Shown here piece after piece: positions 32,803 to 40,704 of a stretch of 40,704 bases of DNA (positions are counted from its first letter, which is position 1; each line of letters opens with the position of its first letter). The notes beneath the pieces were generated by a model that saw only the letters and a list, made by a program, of their open reading frames with translations, was not told where the DNA came from and ran no database searches. Where the stretch lies: the NCBI GenBank assembly GCA_027449865.1, contig DAIDKV010000157.1, forward strand, positions 1 to 40,704, read 5' to 3'. Origin of the DNA: Planctomycetales bacterium. GTDB lineage: Bacteria; Planctomycetota; Planctomycetia; Isosphaerales; Isosphaeraceae. A program made the position numbers and the translations under genes.

Positions 32803-33651
32803 ATGGACGCGGATTCGTGCGTCATCCTGAACGGCGGAGGCGGGGCGTGGGCCTTCGAGGGACTCGCCGAGCAACTCCGACGATCGCTCTGGCTCGATGT
32901 CGCCGACGAGCCGGGCGCATTCAGCTACCTGCTGAGCGCGGAGCATCTCACTCTGGACGAATGCGGGGAGCTGTTCATCCCGTTCCGGGGGATGCAGCTC
33001 GCGGCGGACAAGCGGCGGCTCGCGCAGGCGTTCGCGGAGAAAGACGTCCCGACGCCCGAGACCTGGCTGGTCGGGTCGCTGGCCGAGGCCGAGCGGATTC
33101 TCTCCGACGAACCGGGCCGCGAATGGTGCCTGAAGTTCCCGACCGGTTGCGGAGCGGCCGGGCATCGTCGCCTGGCCGCCGGGATGACACTGCCGGCGAG
33201 CTGGCCGCTTCCGCTGGTCGTGCAGGAGTTCATTCGGCTCGACCAGCCCGAGGTCTATCGTACGTATGCCGCGGGCGGCGAGTCGTTCGGGTGGGTGGTC
33301 CGCCGATTCCCCGACGGCGTCGAGCCCTCGCCCTGGGTCGCCCATGCGCGCGGAGCCCGGTACGAGGATGCGGGCGAGCCACCGGCCGAGGCCGCTGTCG
33401 CGGCGCGGGCGGCCCTTGACGCGGTCGGGCTCCTGAATTCCTTCGGGTGCGTGGATCTACTCCGACGACCGACCGGCGAGTGGCTCGTCCTGGAGGTTGG
33501 CACCGACGGTGTGTTCAACCACGTCGACCGGGACCTGGGCCTGCCGGCCGTGGAGCGGGAACTTCATCGACGCGTCGCCGAGGCGTTCTGGTCGCGGCTC
33601 GGCCGGTGGCGACCGTGGGGCGCCGGGGAGTGGCGGCCTCGCCCGTCCTGA
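32803..33651 (+). CDS. ATP-grasp-like protein, 282 aa
   Basis: The protein resembles the ATP-grasp superfamily, enzymes that join an acid to an amine through an acyl-phosphate. Evidence is the order of elements: KRRLAQAFAEKDVPTPETWL (pre-grasp helix with the usual D-V-P-T-P-x-T), EWCLKFPTGCGAAGH (first ATP lysine and glycine loop), LVVQEFIRLDQPEVYRTYAA (second lysine-side strand and RimK-like R-x-Y) and NSFGCVDLLRRPTGEWLVLE (magnesium-binding end). The last motif, usually E-x-N, reads LEVGTDGVFNHVDRD, so the metal-binding Asn is not in its usual place. There is no signal peptide; it is probably cytoplasmic. The substrate is unknown. Confidence 0.72.
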   Translation: MDADSCVILNGGGGAWAFEGLAEQLRRSLWLDVADEPGAFSYLLSAEHLTLDECGELFIPFRGMQLAADKRRLAQAFAEKDVPTPETWLVGSLAEAERILSDEPGREWCLKFPTGCGAAGHRRLAAGMTLPASWPLPLVVQEFIRLDQPEVYRTYAAGGESFGWVVRRFPDGVEPSPWVAHARGARYEDAGEPPAEAAVAARAALDAVGLLNSFGCVDLLRRPTGEWLVLEVGTDGVFNHVDRDLGLPAVERELHRRVAEAFWSRLGRWRPWGAGEWRPRPS

Positions 33652-33749
33652 ACGATCGAGCGAGATCGGCCCGCCCTTCCCGATCGTCGGCCTGTGCCCT
33701 ACATTGTCGCGGTGAGGTCTATTCGCCCTCAATCCGGGAGAAAACCGCC

Positions 33750-34067
33750 GTGAGCATCACCATCCGCGAGAAAAACTCGGGCGCCACGCTGGCCGAGGCC
33801 GAGGTCGGCCCGGGCCTGGCGAAGTACGAGGGGAACTGGTATTTCGACCCGTCCACCGTCCGGGCCGATGTTCTGAAGGTCACATCCCGCACCTACACCT
33901 GCCCGATCAAGGGAACCTGCAACTGGGTCGATTACGTCGGGCCGGATGGGACGATCGTCAAGGATGTGGCCTGGGTCTACCCCGAGGTCAAGTCGGGCCA
34001 CGAGGTCATCCGGGGTCGTTACGGCTTCTACGCGGGCAACCGAGGCGCGACCCGGGAGGAGGGCTGA
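33750..34067 (+). CDS. DUF427 domain protein, 105 aa
   Basis: The start is GTG at 33750, preceded by GGGAG at nine bases; the longer frame upstream overlaps the previous gene and is a shadow. The protein reads SITIREKNSGATLAEAEVG, then YFDPSTVRADVLKVTSRTY, TCPIKGTCNWVDYVG, and VAWVYPEVKSGHEVIRGRYG. This is the single-domain DUF427 fold (a small beta-barrel), with the typical C-P-x-K-G-x-(C/A)-x-(Y/W) centre. The biochemical role is not known; the cysteines may bind metal. It lies 98 bp after the ATP-grasp-like gene on the same strand. Confidence 0.9.
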   Translation: MSITIREKNSGATLAEAEVGPGLAKYEGNWYFDPSTVRADVLKVTSRTYTCPIKGTCNWVDYVGPDGTIVKDVAWVYPEVKSGHEVIRGRYGFYAGNRGATREEG

Positions 34068-34180
34068 TCGCCGCCCCGAGGGCGCGGGCACTTGAGTCGG
34101 CGGCGACATTATCCGACAATGCTGGGAATGTCTCTCCGGCGAAATTCGCCCCGGTGCCTGCCCCGCGGGAGCCGATCCCC

Positions 34181-36547
34181 ATGTATCCGCCCGCCCGACG
34201 TCTTGCCGTCTCGACGGCCCTGATCGTTCCCTTCCTGGTTGCCACCGCGATCGAGGCCGATGCTGGGGCGCCCCAGGTTGACTTCAACCGCGATGTCCGG
34301 CCGATCCTGGCGAAGAACTGCTTCGCCTGCCACGGCCAGGACGAGGCCAAGCGAGCGAAGGGCCTCCGGCTCGACATCCGCGACGCGGCGATCAAGCCGC
34401 TGAAGAACGGCGACGTGGCGATCGTTCCCGACGATCCCGACTCCAGCGAATTGATCGCCCGGCTCGAAACCGAGGACGAAACGCTTCGAATGCCCCCGCG
34501 CAAGGGGGGCAAGCGCCTGACATCGTCGGAGGTGGCGACACTTCGGCAATGGGTTGAGCAGGGAGCACCCTATGCCCGCCACTGGTCGCTGATCCCGCCC
34601 GAGGCCCGGCCGTTCCCCTCGGTGAAGAACTCGAAGTGGCCGCGGAACGGGATCGACTACTGGATCCTCGACCGGCTCGAACGCGAAGGGTGGACGCCCT
34701 CGCCCGAGGCCGATCGCCACACCCTGATCCGCCGCCTGAGTCTCGACCTTCGCGGCCTGCCGCCCTCGCCCGCCGAGGTCGATCGCTTCATCCACGACAC
34801 GGCTCCGGGAGCCTACGAGCGGGCCGTTGACCGGTTCCTTGACGATTCCGCCTTCGGCGAGCGCTGGGCACGCCTCTGGCTCGACCAGGCCCGGTACGCC
34901 GACTCGGCCGGATACGGCTCCGACCCCCTCCGCCCCGACATCTGGCCCTATCGCGACTGGGTCATCAACGCCTTCAACCGAAACCTGCCGTACGACCGCT
35001 TCACCCTCCTCCAGCTCGCCGGTGATCTTTTGCCGAACCCAGGCCTCGACGACCGGATCGCCACCGCGTTCCACCGGAACACGATGACCAACACCGAGGG
35101 CGGCACCGACGACGAGGAATTCCGGGTCGTCGCGATCAAGGACCGGGTCGACACCACGGTCCAGGTCTGGATGGGCCTGACCATGGGCTGTGCCAAATGC
35201 CATAGCCACAAGTTTGATCCCATCACCCAGGAAGAATATTATCGCTTCTACGCGATCTTCAACCAGACGGCCGACTCCGACCGCGGCGACGAGGCTCCAA
35301 CGGTCTCCTACGCCTCGCCCGAAGACGCCGCGAAGGCGCGCGAGATCGACGGTCAAATCGATAAACGGAAGGCAAAGCTAAAGAAGAAGCCCCCCGCCGA
35401 CGAGGCGAAGACGATCAAGGACGAGATCGCAAAGCTCCAGAAGTCGCGGCCGAGTGCGCCACAGGTCCCGGTGATGGTCGAGCTGCCGGCCGACAAAAAA
35501 CGGACGACGCACCTGCTTCGCAAGGGGAACTTCCTCGACCCGGGCCCAGCCGTCACGCCGGGTCTCCCCGCGGCGCTTCATCCGCTCCCGCGCGGCGCCT
35601 CGGCCGATCGGATGGGCCTGGCACGCTGGCTGGTCGACCCGAAGAACCCGCTGACGGCCCGCGTCGCCGTGAATCGGTTCTGGGCCCAGATCTTCGGCGT
35701 TGGTCTGGTTGACACCGAGGAAGACTTCGGGACGCAGGGCGATCTGCCTAGCCATCCCGAATTGCTCGACTGGCTGGCCGTCCAGTATCGCGATTCCGGC
35801 TGGGATACGAAGGCGCTGCTGAAGTGGATGGTCACGTCGTCGACGTATCGGCAGGCGTCACGAGTGCGGCCCGAGATGGTCGAAAAGGACCCGCGCAACC
35901 GGCTGCTCGGGCGGATGTCGCGAGTCCGGCTCGAAGCGGAGATGGTTCGCGACCAGGCTCTTGAACTGGCCGGGCTACTGAGCCGAAAGGTGGGCGGGCC
36001 GAGCGTCTTCCCGCCGCAGCCGGACGGCCTCTGGCAGGCGGCGTTCAACGGCCAGCGCAACTGGTCGACCAGCCAGGGCGAGGACCGATACCGGCGCGGG
36101 CTTTACATCTTCTGGCGGCGGACGGTCCCCTATCCGTCGATGTCGGCGTTCGACGCCCCGAGCCGCGAGATCTGCGCGATCCGGCGTGTCCGAACGAACA
36201 CGCCGCTGCAATCGTTCGTCACGTTGAATGATCCGGTCTACGTCGAGGCGGCGCAGGGGCTGGCGCGTCGGATCGTCCGCGAGGGCGGGTCGACCGTGGA
36301 GAGCCGGATCAAGTACGCGCTGGCGCTCTGCCAGTGCCGGCCAGCGCGTCCCGAGCAGATCGAGCCCCTGGCCTCGCTCCACGCCGCCGAGCTGGCCCGA
36401 TACCGAAAAGACCCGGCCGCCGCCGCCGCCCTCGCGACCGAGCCGATCGGCCCGCTCCCGGCCGGAATGGACGCGGCCGAGCTGGCCTCGTGGACGGCCG
36501 TGGCCAACGTCCTGCTGAACCTCGATAGCGTTCTGAGCAAGGGGTGA
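34181..36547 (+). CDS. DUF1549/DUF1553 planctomycete cytochrome-type protein
   Basis: The 788-aa exported protein has a signal peptide ([20 protein letters not shown]). Domain order is the planctomycete standard: a PSCyt1 cytochrome c-like domain with haem motif [23 protein letters not shown]1549 ([38 protein letters not shown]), a second CxxCH in [13 protein letters not shown], a lysine-rich helical linker (~residues 400-430), and DUF1553 ([19 protein letters not shown], [17 protein letters not shown] [10 protein letters not shown]). ATG at 34181 has GGGAG nine bases upstream; the GTG at 34154 adds nothing. It is followed 5 bp later by the DUF1501 gene, the usual partner, so the two form one operon, probably for oxidation of an extracellular polymer. 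Confidence 0.95.
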   Translation: MYPPARRLAVSTALIVPFLVATAIEADAGAPQVDFNRDVRPILAKNCFACHGQDEAKRAKGLRLDIRDAAIKPLKNGDVAIVPDDPDSSELIARLETEDETLRMPPRKGGKRLTSSEVATLRQWVEQGAPYARHWSLIPPEARPFPSVKNSKWPRNGIDYWILDRLEREGWTPSPEADRHTLIRRLSLDLRGLPPSPAEVDRFIHDTAPGAYERAVDRFLDDSAFGERWARLWLDQARYADSAGYGSDPLRPDIWPYRDWVINAFNRNLPYDRFTLLQLAGDLLPNPGLDDRIATAFHRNTMTNTEGGTDDEEFRVVAIKDRVDTTVQVWMGLTMGCAKCHSHKFDPITQEEYYRFYAIFNQTADSDRGDEAPTVSYASPEDAAKAREIDGQIDKRKAKLKKKPPADEAKTIKDEIAKLQKSRPSAPQVPVMVELPADKKRTTHLLRKGNFLDPGPAVTPGLPAALHPLPRGASADRMGLARWLVDPKNPLTARVAVNRFWAQIFGVGLVDTEEDFGTQGDLPSHPELLDWLAVQYRDSGWDTKALLKWMVTSSTYRQASRVRPEMVEKDPRNRLLGRMSRVRLEAEMVRDQALELAGLLSRKVGGPSVFPPQPDGLWQAAFNGQRNWSTSQGEDRYRRGLYIFWRRTVPYPSMSAFDAPSREICAIRRVRTNTPLQSFVTLNDPVYVEAAQGLARRIVREGGSTVESRIKYALALCQCRPARPEQIEPLASLHAAELARYRKDPAAAAALATEPIGPLPAGMDAAELASWTAVANVLLNLDSVLSKG

Positions 36548-36552
36548 GCCCA

Positions 36553-38031
36553 ATGGACTTCCATCCGGATCGCGACCTGCCGCTCTCCTGGCAGCACGCC
36601 CGGGCGCTCACGCGCCGGCAGTTTCTCAAGCGGTCGCAAACGGGCCTGGGCGCCCTCGCGCTGGCCTCGATGCTCGGCCGAGATTCCCGGGCCGCGGAGC
36701 CCTCCGTCGACAACCCGATGATGCCCCGTCCGCCGCACTTCGCCCCGAAGGCGAAGCGAGTGATCTATCTGCACATGTCGGGCGGGCCGCCGCAGCAGGA
36801 GCTGCTGGACGAGAAGCCCGCGCTGGTCAAGCATCACATGCAGCCGTGCCCCGACGTGCTGCTGAAGGGCCAGAAATTCGCCTTCATCAAGGGGCATCCC
36901 AAGCTGCTCGGCTCGCCGTACAAGTTCACCCGGCACGGCCAGAGCGGCGCCTCGATCAGCGAGCTGTTGCCGAACCTCGGCACGATCGCCGATGACATCG
37001 CGATCGTCCGATCGATGTGGACCGACCAGTTCAACCACGCCCCGGCCGAGTTGTTTCTCTTCACCGGCTCGCAGCGAAACGGCGGGGCGGCGATGGGCTC
37101 GTGGATCACCTACGGGCTCGGGACCGAGAACCAGGATCTACCCGGCTTCGTCGTCCTGATCAGCGGCGGGACCGATCCGACGGGCGGCAAGGCTCTCTGG
37201 AGCACCGGCTTTCTGCCGAGCGTCTACCAGGGCGTCCAGTGCCGGACGGTCGGCGACCCGGTGCTTTACGTCGGTGATCCGAAGGGGATGGATCGGTCGG
37301 ACCGTCGTCGGACTCTCGATGCGCTCCGCCGGCTGAACGAGTACGAGCTTTCCGAGTTCGGCGACCCCGAGACGCTCACGCGGATCAGCCAGTACGAGCT
37401 GGCGTTCCGGATGCAGATGGCGGTCCCCGACGTGATGGAGATCCGCCAGGAGCCGGCCTCGATCCTCGAAGAATACGGCGCGACGTCGGGGGGCTCGTCG
37501 TTCGCGAACAACTGCCTGCTGGCGCGCCGGCTGGTGGAGCGGGGCGTGCGTTACGTGCAGCTCTTCGACTGGGGCTGGGACTGCCACGGGACGGGCGCCG
37601 GCGACGACATCGTCAAGCACCTCCCGATCAAGTGCCGTGAGATCGACCGCCCGATCGCGGCGCTGGTGAAGGATTTGAAGCGCCGGGGGATGCTCGACGA
37701 CACGTTGATCATCTGGGGCGGTGAGTTTGGTCGGACATCGATGAACGAGGCCCGAGGCGGCTCGAAGTTCCTCGGCCGCGATCATCACCCGCACTGCTTC
37801 TCGATCTGGATGGCGGGCGGCGGGATCAAGCCGGGGATCACCGTGGGAGCCACCGACGAGCTGGGCTACCAGATCGTCGACAATCCAATCGGCATTCACG
37901 ATCTCCAGGCGACGATCCTGCACCTGCTGGGCCTCGATCCCTGGAAGCTGACGTATCCCTCGCTGGGCCTCGACCAGAAGCTGATCGGCCCCGAGAACAC
38001 GGCGAAGATCCGCAAGGAGTTGCTGGCGTAG
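36553..38031 (+). CDS. DUF1501 protein with Tat signal
   Basis: The 492-aa protein starts with a twin-arginine signal: LTRRQFLKRSQTGLGALALA. It continues with AKRVIYLHMSGGPPQQELLD, the DUF1501 landmark, and shows later family blocks (GVRYVQLFDWGWDCHGTGA, LIIWGGEFGRTSMNEARGG, DHHPHCFSIWMAGGGIKPG). The fold is related to alkaline phosphatase/sulfatase enzymes, but the sulfatase Cys/Ser-x-Pro-x-Arg motif is absent. ATG at 36553 with AAGGGG upstream is preferred; GTG at 36544 would overlap the previous stop. Together with the DUF1549/1553 gene just upstream it forms the pair expanded in planctomycetes, probably acting in the periplasm. Confidence 0.94.
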   Translation: MDFHPDRDLPLSWQHARALTRRQFLKRSQTGLGALALASMLGRDSRAAEPSVDNPMMPRPPHFAPKAKRVIYLHMSGGPPQQELLDEKPALVKHHMQPCPDVLLKGQKFAFIKGHPKLLGSPYKFTRHGQSGASISELLPNLGTIADDIAIVRSMWTDQFNHAPAELFLFTGSQRNGGAAMGSWITYGLGTENQDLPGFVVLISGGTDPTGGKALWSTGFLPSVYQGVQCRTVGDPVLYVGDPKGMDRSDRRRTLDALRRLNEYELSEFGDPETLTRISQYELAFRMQMAVPDVMEIRQEPASILEEYGATSGGSSFANNCLLARRLVERGVRYVQLFDWGWDCHGTGAGDDIVKHLPIKCREIDRPIAALVKDLKRRGMLDDTLIIWGGEFGRTSMNEARGGSKFLGRDHHPHCFSIWMAGGGIKPGITVGATDELGYQIVDNPIGIHDLQATILHLLGLDPWKLTYPSLGLDQKLIGPENTAKIRKELLA

Positions 38032-38067
38032 GCGGGCTTGCCCCGTTCCTGGAAGGGCGTCGGAACC

Positions 38068-38931
38068 ATGAGTCTCGAAGCGAGCCTCGACCGCGCCGCG
38101 GCGGCGATTGCCGGGGCCGACGCGATCCTGATCGCCGCTGGCGCCGGGATGGGCGTCGACAGCGGACTCCCCGACTTCCGAGGCCCGCAGGGCTTCTGGC
38201 GGGCCTATCCGCCGTATGAGAAGCTCGGCCTTCAATTCGCCGCGATCGCCAACCCGCGATGGTTCGCCCAGGACCCCGAACTCGCCTGGGGCTTCTACGG
38301 CCACCGGATGGGCCTCTACCGACAGACCATCCCGCACGAGGGCTTCAACATCCTCCGGCGATGGGCCGACCGAATGCCGCGCGGCGGGTTCGTCTACACA
38401 TCGAACGTCGATGGCCACTTCCAGCGCGCGGGCTTCGATCCTGATCGAGTGGTCGAGGTCCACGGGACGATCACCGCGATGCAGTGTCTGATACATTGCG
38501 GCGTCGGGATCTTTCCGTCCGAACCCTACGAGGTGGAAATCGACGAATCGACCATGCGGGCCGTCCCGCCGCTTCCCGCCTGCCCGAAGTGCGGAGGCGC
38601 AACACGCCCCAATATCTTGATGTTTGGCGATGGTGGCTGGGATTCGTCGTACACCGACGCGCAACATCGCCGCCTGACCTCCTGGCTGCGCGCGCTCGAC
38701 GGCGCCTCGATCGTGATCGTCGAGATGGGCGCCGGCCTGGGCGTGCCGACGATCCGGCTCATGAGCGAGGACTTCGTCGACCAACTCGGCGCCACGCTGA
38801 TCCGGCTCAACACCCGAGAGCCCGAAGTCCCGGCTGGTCAGATCGGGCTACCAATGGGGGCGCTGGAGGCGCTTCGGGCCATCGACCAGCGCCAGGCGAA
38901 CCGCGGTCGAGAAAGCACGGCTCGGCGTTGA
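38068..38931 (+). CDS. Sir2-family NAD-dependent deacylase
   Basis: The 287-aa protein carries the sirtuin landmarks: LIAAGAGMGVDSGLPDFRGP (NAD-binding start), GFVYTSNVDGHFQRAGF (in place of TQNIDGLH) and VVEVHGTITAMQC, with catalytic His132. A zinc-binding set is given by MQCLIHCGVG and PACPKCGGATRP. A C-terminal NAD-binding segment reads IVIVEMGAGLGVPTIRLMSE. It would remove acyl groups from lysines using NAD. The NID-to-NVD and LH-to-HF changes, and MGVDSGLPDFRG rather than IS..SGIPDFRG, place it in a divergent bacterial subgroup. ATG at 38068 is chosen; an ATG ten codons upstream is non-conserved. It is 36 bp after the DUF1501 gene and 51 bp before the aldolase gene. Confidence 0.9.
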   Translation: MSLEASLDRAAAAIAGADAILIAAGAGMGVDSGLPDFRGPQGFWRAYPPYEKLGLQFAAIANPRWFAQDPELAWGFYGHRMGLYRQTIPHEGFNILRRWADRMPRGGFVYTSNVDGHFQRAGFDPDRVVEVHGTITAMQCLIHCGVGIFPSEPYEVEIDESTMRAVPPLPACPKCGGATRPNILMFGDGGWDSSYTDAQHRRLTSWLRALDGASIVIVEMGAGLGVPTIRLMSEDFVDQLGATLIRLNTREPEVPAGQIGLPMGALEALRAIDQRQANRGRESTARR

Positions 38932-38982
38932 TCGACGGACCGGGTTCCCGTGTAATGGCGAGAACCCAGGAGGACCACGCCG

Positions 38983-40281
38983 ATGTACGGGACTCGCGAC
39001 CTGATCCATCCGCGCGACGAGATTGTGCGGACCATGCAGCGCATCTATGGCTACCGAATGACCACCACGTCCGGTGGCAACCTCTCGATCCTCGACGACG
39101 ACGGATCGATCTGGATCACGCCGGCGCGGATCGACAAGGGGAGCCTCCGCCGCGAGGATGTCGTCCGCGTCCGCCCGGACGGGTCGGTCGAGGGGCCGCA
39201 TCGGCCGTCGTCGGAGTTTCCGTTCCACCGGGCGATCTACGAGGCCCGGCCCGATATCCGGTCGATCGTCCACGCCCATCCGGTCGCCCTCGTGGCATTC
39301 AGCATTTGCCGGCGCGTCCCCGATACCCGGTTGCTTCCCCAGTCGCGGCGGGTCTGCGGGCCTGTCGGGTTCGCTCCGTATGCCCTGCCGGGCAGTGAGA
39401 CGCTTGGCCGGAACATCGCCTCGGCGTTCGCCGAGGGCGCCCACTGCCTGGTCCTGGAAAACCACGGCGTTGTGACCGGGGGCGACACGCTGGCCCGAGC
39501 CTTCGAGCGGTTCGAGACGCTGGAGTTCGCCGCCAAGATCCTCATCAAGGCGAGCACCCTCGGGCCCGTCCACTACCTGACCGACGACGAGGCCGACCGA
39601 CCCCGCCCGCCCGCGGCTGGTCCCGAGGAGCCCCGGACCGGGCCGGTCACTAGCCGCGAGAAGGAACTCCGGGCGCAGCTCTGCGAGTTTGTCCTGAGGA
39701 GTTACCGCCAGCGGCTGATGATCAGCACGGTGGGAACCTTCTCCGCCCGACTCGACGCCGATTCGTTCCTCATCACGCCCCACCGGACCGATCGTTGCGA
39801 CCTCGGGCCGGGCGATATCGTTCTGGTGCGCCGCGGTCGCCCCGAGGAGGGGAAAACGCCGAGCAGTTCCGCCCGGGTCCACCGCGCCATCTATGAGGCT
39901 CACCCCGAGGCCCAGGCGATTGTCAACGCTTACCCCGTCAACGCGACCGCGTTCGCCGTTACCGGCAAGCCGATCGAGACGCGGACGATCCCCGAGAGCT
40001 ACGTCTTCCTCCGCGACGTCCCCCGCATCCCGTACGCCGACCGGTTCGGCGACGGAGCCGCGATCGCTGGTCAGATCTCGATGAAGTTCCCCGTCACGAT
40101 CCTGGAGAACGACGGCGTGCAGGTCGTCGGGACGAGCATCCTCGATGCCTTCGACCGCCTGGAAGTCCTCGAATCGACGGCCGAGGCGATGATCAACGGC
40201 CTCGCCCTGAACGCAGGCGTCATCCACCGAATGCCCGACGATGTCATCGCCGACCTCGAACGAGCGTTTGAGCTTTCATGA
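38983..40281 (+). CDS. Tandem class II aldolase/adducin protein, second half degenerate
   Basis: This 432-aa protein is two class II aldolase domains in a row, about 210 residues each. The first domain keeps the zinc ligands: His97 and His99 in IVHAHPVALVAF and His161 in LENHGVVTGGD, plus Glu78 in SSEFPFHRAIYEA, where the catalytic acid of fuculose-phosphate aldolase lies. The second has the same order but reads IVNAYPVNATAF, LENDGVQVVGTS and SSSARVHRAIYEA, so the two His, the third His and the Glu are all replaced. The family makes or breaks sugar phosphates, or acts as an epimerase or decarboxylase; the exact reaction is unclear. It is probably in an operon with the Sir2 gene 51 bp upstream. 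Confidence 0.9.
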   Translation: MYGTRDLIHPRDEIVRTMQRIYGYRMTTTSGGNLSILDDDGSIWITPARIDKGSLRREDVVRVRPDGSVEGPHRPSSEFPFHRAIYEARPDIRSIVHAHPVALVAFSICRRVPDTRLLPQSRRVCGPVGFAPYALPGSETLGRNIASAFAEGAHCLVLENHGVVTGGDTLARAFERFETLEFAAKILIKASTLGPVHYLTDDEADRPRPPAAGPEEPRTGPVTSREKELRAQLCEFVLRSYRQRLMISTVGTFSARLDADSFLITPHRTDRCDLGPGDIVLVRRGRPEEGKTPSSSARVHRAIYEAHPEAQAIVNAYPVNATAFAVTGKPIETRTIPESYVFLRDVPRIPYADRFGDGAAIAGQISMKFPVTILENDGVQVVGTSILDAFDRLEVLESTAEAMINGLALNAGVIHRMPDDVIADLERAFELS

Positions 40282-40565
40282 GTTTTCAGTTTTCAGTTTT
40301 CGGTTTTCAGTTTTCAGTTTTCGACTGCCGCAAGGCGATCGGCAGGAAGAAGCTTACCCGGCGACACCCACAGTTCGCCTGGTCCAGCGTCCTTCTTGGG
40401 TAGGGTTGCAGGAACCGGATGCCCAAGGAACGAAGCAACCCACGACATTGCCTTGGATTAGTCACGGTTACCGTCACTGCGGAACACCGAACCCTGAAAA
40501 CTGAAAACCGAAAACTGAAAACCGAAAACCGAAAACTGAAAACCGAAAACTGAAAACCGAAAACT
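40281..40565. repeat. Inverted 7-bp repeat arrays (AGTTTTC / GAAAACT)
   Basis: Starting on the last base of the aldolase stop codon, six 7-bp units run from 40281 to 40322 (agttttc five times, ggttttc once). From 40496 to 40565 ten units of gaaaact or gaaaacc run in the inverse orientation. A 173-bp spacer between them contains smaller stems (gggttgc/gcaaccc; agtcacggt/accgtcact with one mismatch). The arms could pair over about 42 bp. The short open frames read from these arrays are artefacts of the seven-base period. Confidence 0.9.
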
Positions 40566-40644
40566 GACGTTGCCGACAGAAGTGCGGCGAGGCCAACATT
40601 CGGCGCAAGCCTTTGAAAAATCACGGCTTGCATCTGTTTTTTTC

Positions 40645-40672
40645 TTGAATTCCCCTGACGCAGCTTTATACT
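40645..40672 (+). promoter_or_regulatory. Probable promoter for a gene past the right edge
   Basis: TTGAAT (40645-40650) and TATACT (40667-40672) are separated by 16 bp; the -10 matches the sigma-70 consensus at five of six positions and the -35 at four. A purine-rich gcagaggag (about 40687-40695) near the end could be a ribosome binding site. The gene itself is outside the window. Confidence 0.55.
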
Positions 40673-40704
40673 TAATCATAGACCAGCAGAGGAGTTGCGT
40701 CCGC

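Noticed and set aside
32286-32825. Minus-strand open frames over the small basic protein
   Set aside because: They are Arg/Pro/Ser-rich with no motif, run into the ATP-grasp-like gene and have no ribosome binding site.
34154-34180. GTG start for the DUF1549/1553 gene
   Set aside because: It would add nine residues before the signal peptide and lacks a ribosome binding site; the ATG at 34181 has one.
40281-40565. CRISPR array
   Set aside because: The units are seven bases with no spacers between them and no cas genes are present.
40458-40679. Small proteins with F-S-V-F-G-F-Q repeats read from the heptamer arrays
   Set aside because: A 7-bp repeat read as codons gives a seven-residue repeat in any frame without a stop; no ribosome binding site or other support is present.

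Overview
The window is about 40.7 kb of high-GC bacterial chromosome. Its gene content points to a planctomycete, probably an Isosphaeraceae-like or Gemmataceae-like lineage. The evidence is several planctomycete-enriched families together: a DUF1559 pseudopilin, a DUF1549/DUF1553 cytochrome-type protein followed by a DUF1501 protein, a DUF1080 protein, a giant PVC-type CxxCH haem protein, and many secreted or lipid-anchored proteins. The lineage is inferred from families only; no 16S rRNA gene or other marker is present. I found no rRNA gene, tRNA gene or CRISPR array.

Layout. 0.5-1.4 kb: one secreted protein of unknown function. 1.5-3.6 kb: an accessory patch in which two copies of a ~293 bp direct repeat (roughly 85% identical by eye) bracket a tyrosine-recombinase fragment joined to an IS91-type transposase fragment, and an intact type II toxin-antitoxin pair; a REP-like inverted repeat follows. 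3.8-9.3 kb: a gamma-glutamyltransferase-like protein (minus), a DEG9-like serine protease, a sugar-phosphate isomerase/epimerase-like TIM barrel and a secreted leucine-rich-repeat protein. 9.5-12.2 kb: an AlbA_2/GHKL protein and a ParA-like ATPase overlapping by 4 bp, then a small unknown gene. 12.5-20.5 kb: the CxxCH haem protein with HEAT-like repeats, glutamine-dependent NAD+ synthetase (minus) and a secreted M1 aminopeptidase with C-terminal HEAT-like repeats.

20.5-26 kb: an internally duplicated membrane-anchored protein, a bile acid:sodium symporter-family transporter and a Tat-exported bicupin resembling oxalate decarboxylase (all minus), then a small coiled-coil protein, a YceI protein and an HD-domain protein. 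26-32 kb: an ion-channel-like protein with an unusual selectivity filter, a TPR lipoprotein overlapping a DUF1559 pseudopilin gene, a divergent XylR-type AraC regulator, a tiny lipoprotein and a DUF1080 protein. 32.4-40.3 kb: a same-strand run of a small basic protein, an ATP-grasp-like protein, a DUF427 protein, the DUF1549/1553-DUF1501 pair, a Sir2-type deacylase and a tandem class II aldolase whose second half has lost its metal ligands. The window ends in two inverted arrays of a 7-bp repeat and a probable promoter for a gene beyond the right edge.

No single large known defence or biosynthetic cluster is visible. The least explained signals are the AlbA_2-ParA pair, the direct-repeat-bracketed patch, the two inverted heptamer arrays with different units, the altered channel filter and the half-dead tandem aldolase. 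All functional calls come from reading protein motifs by eye, without database searches.
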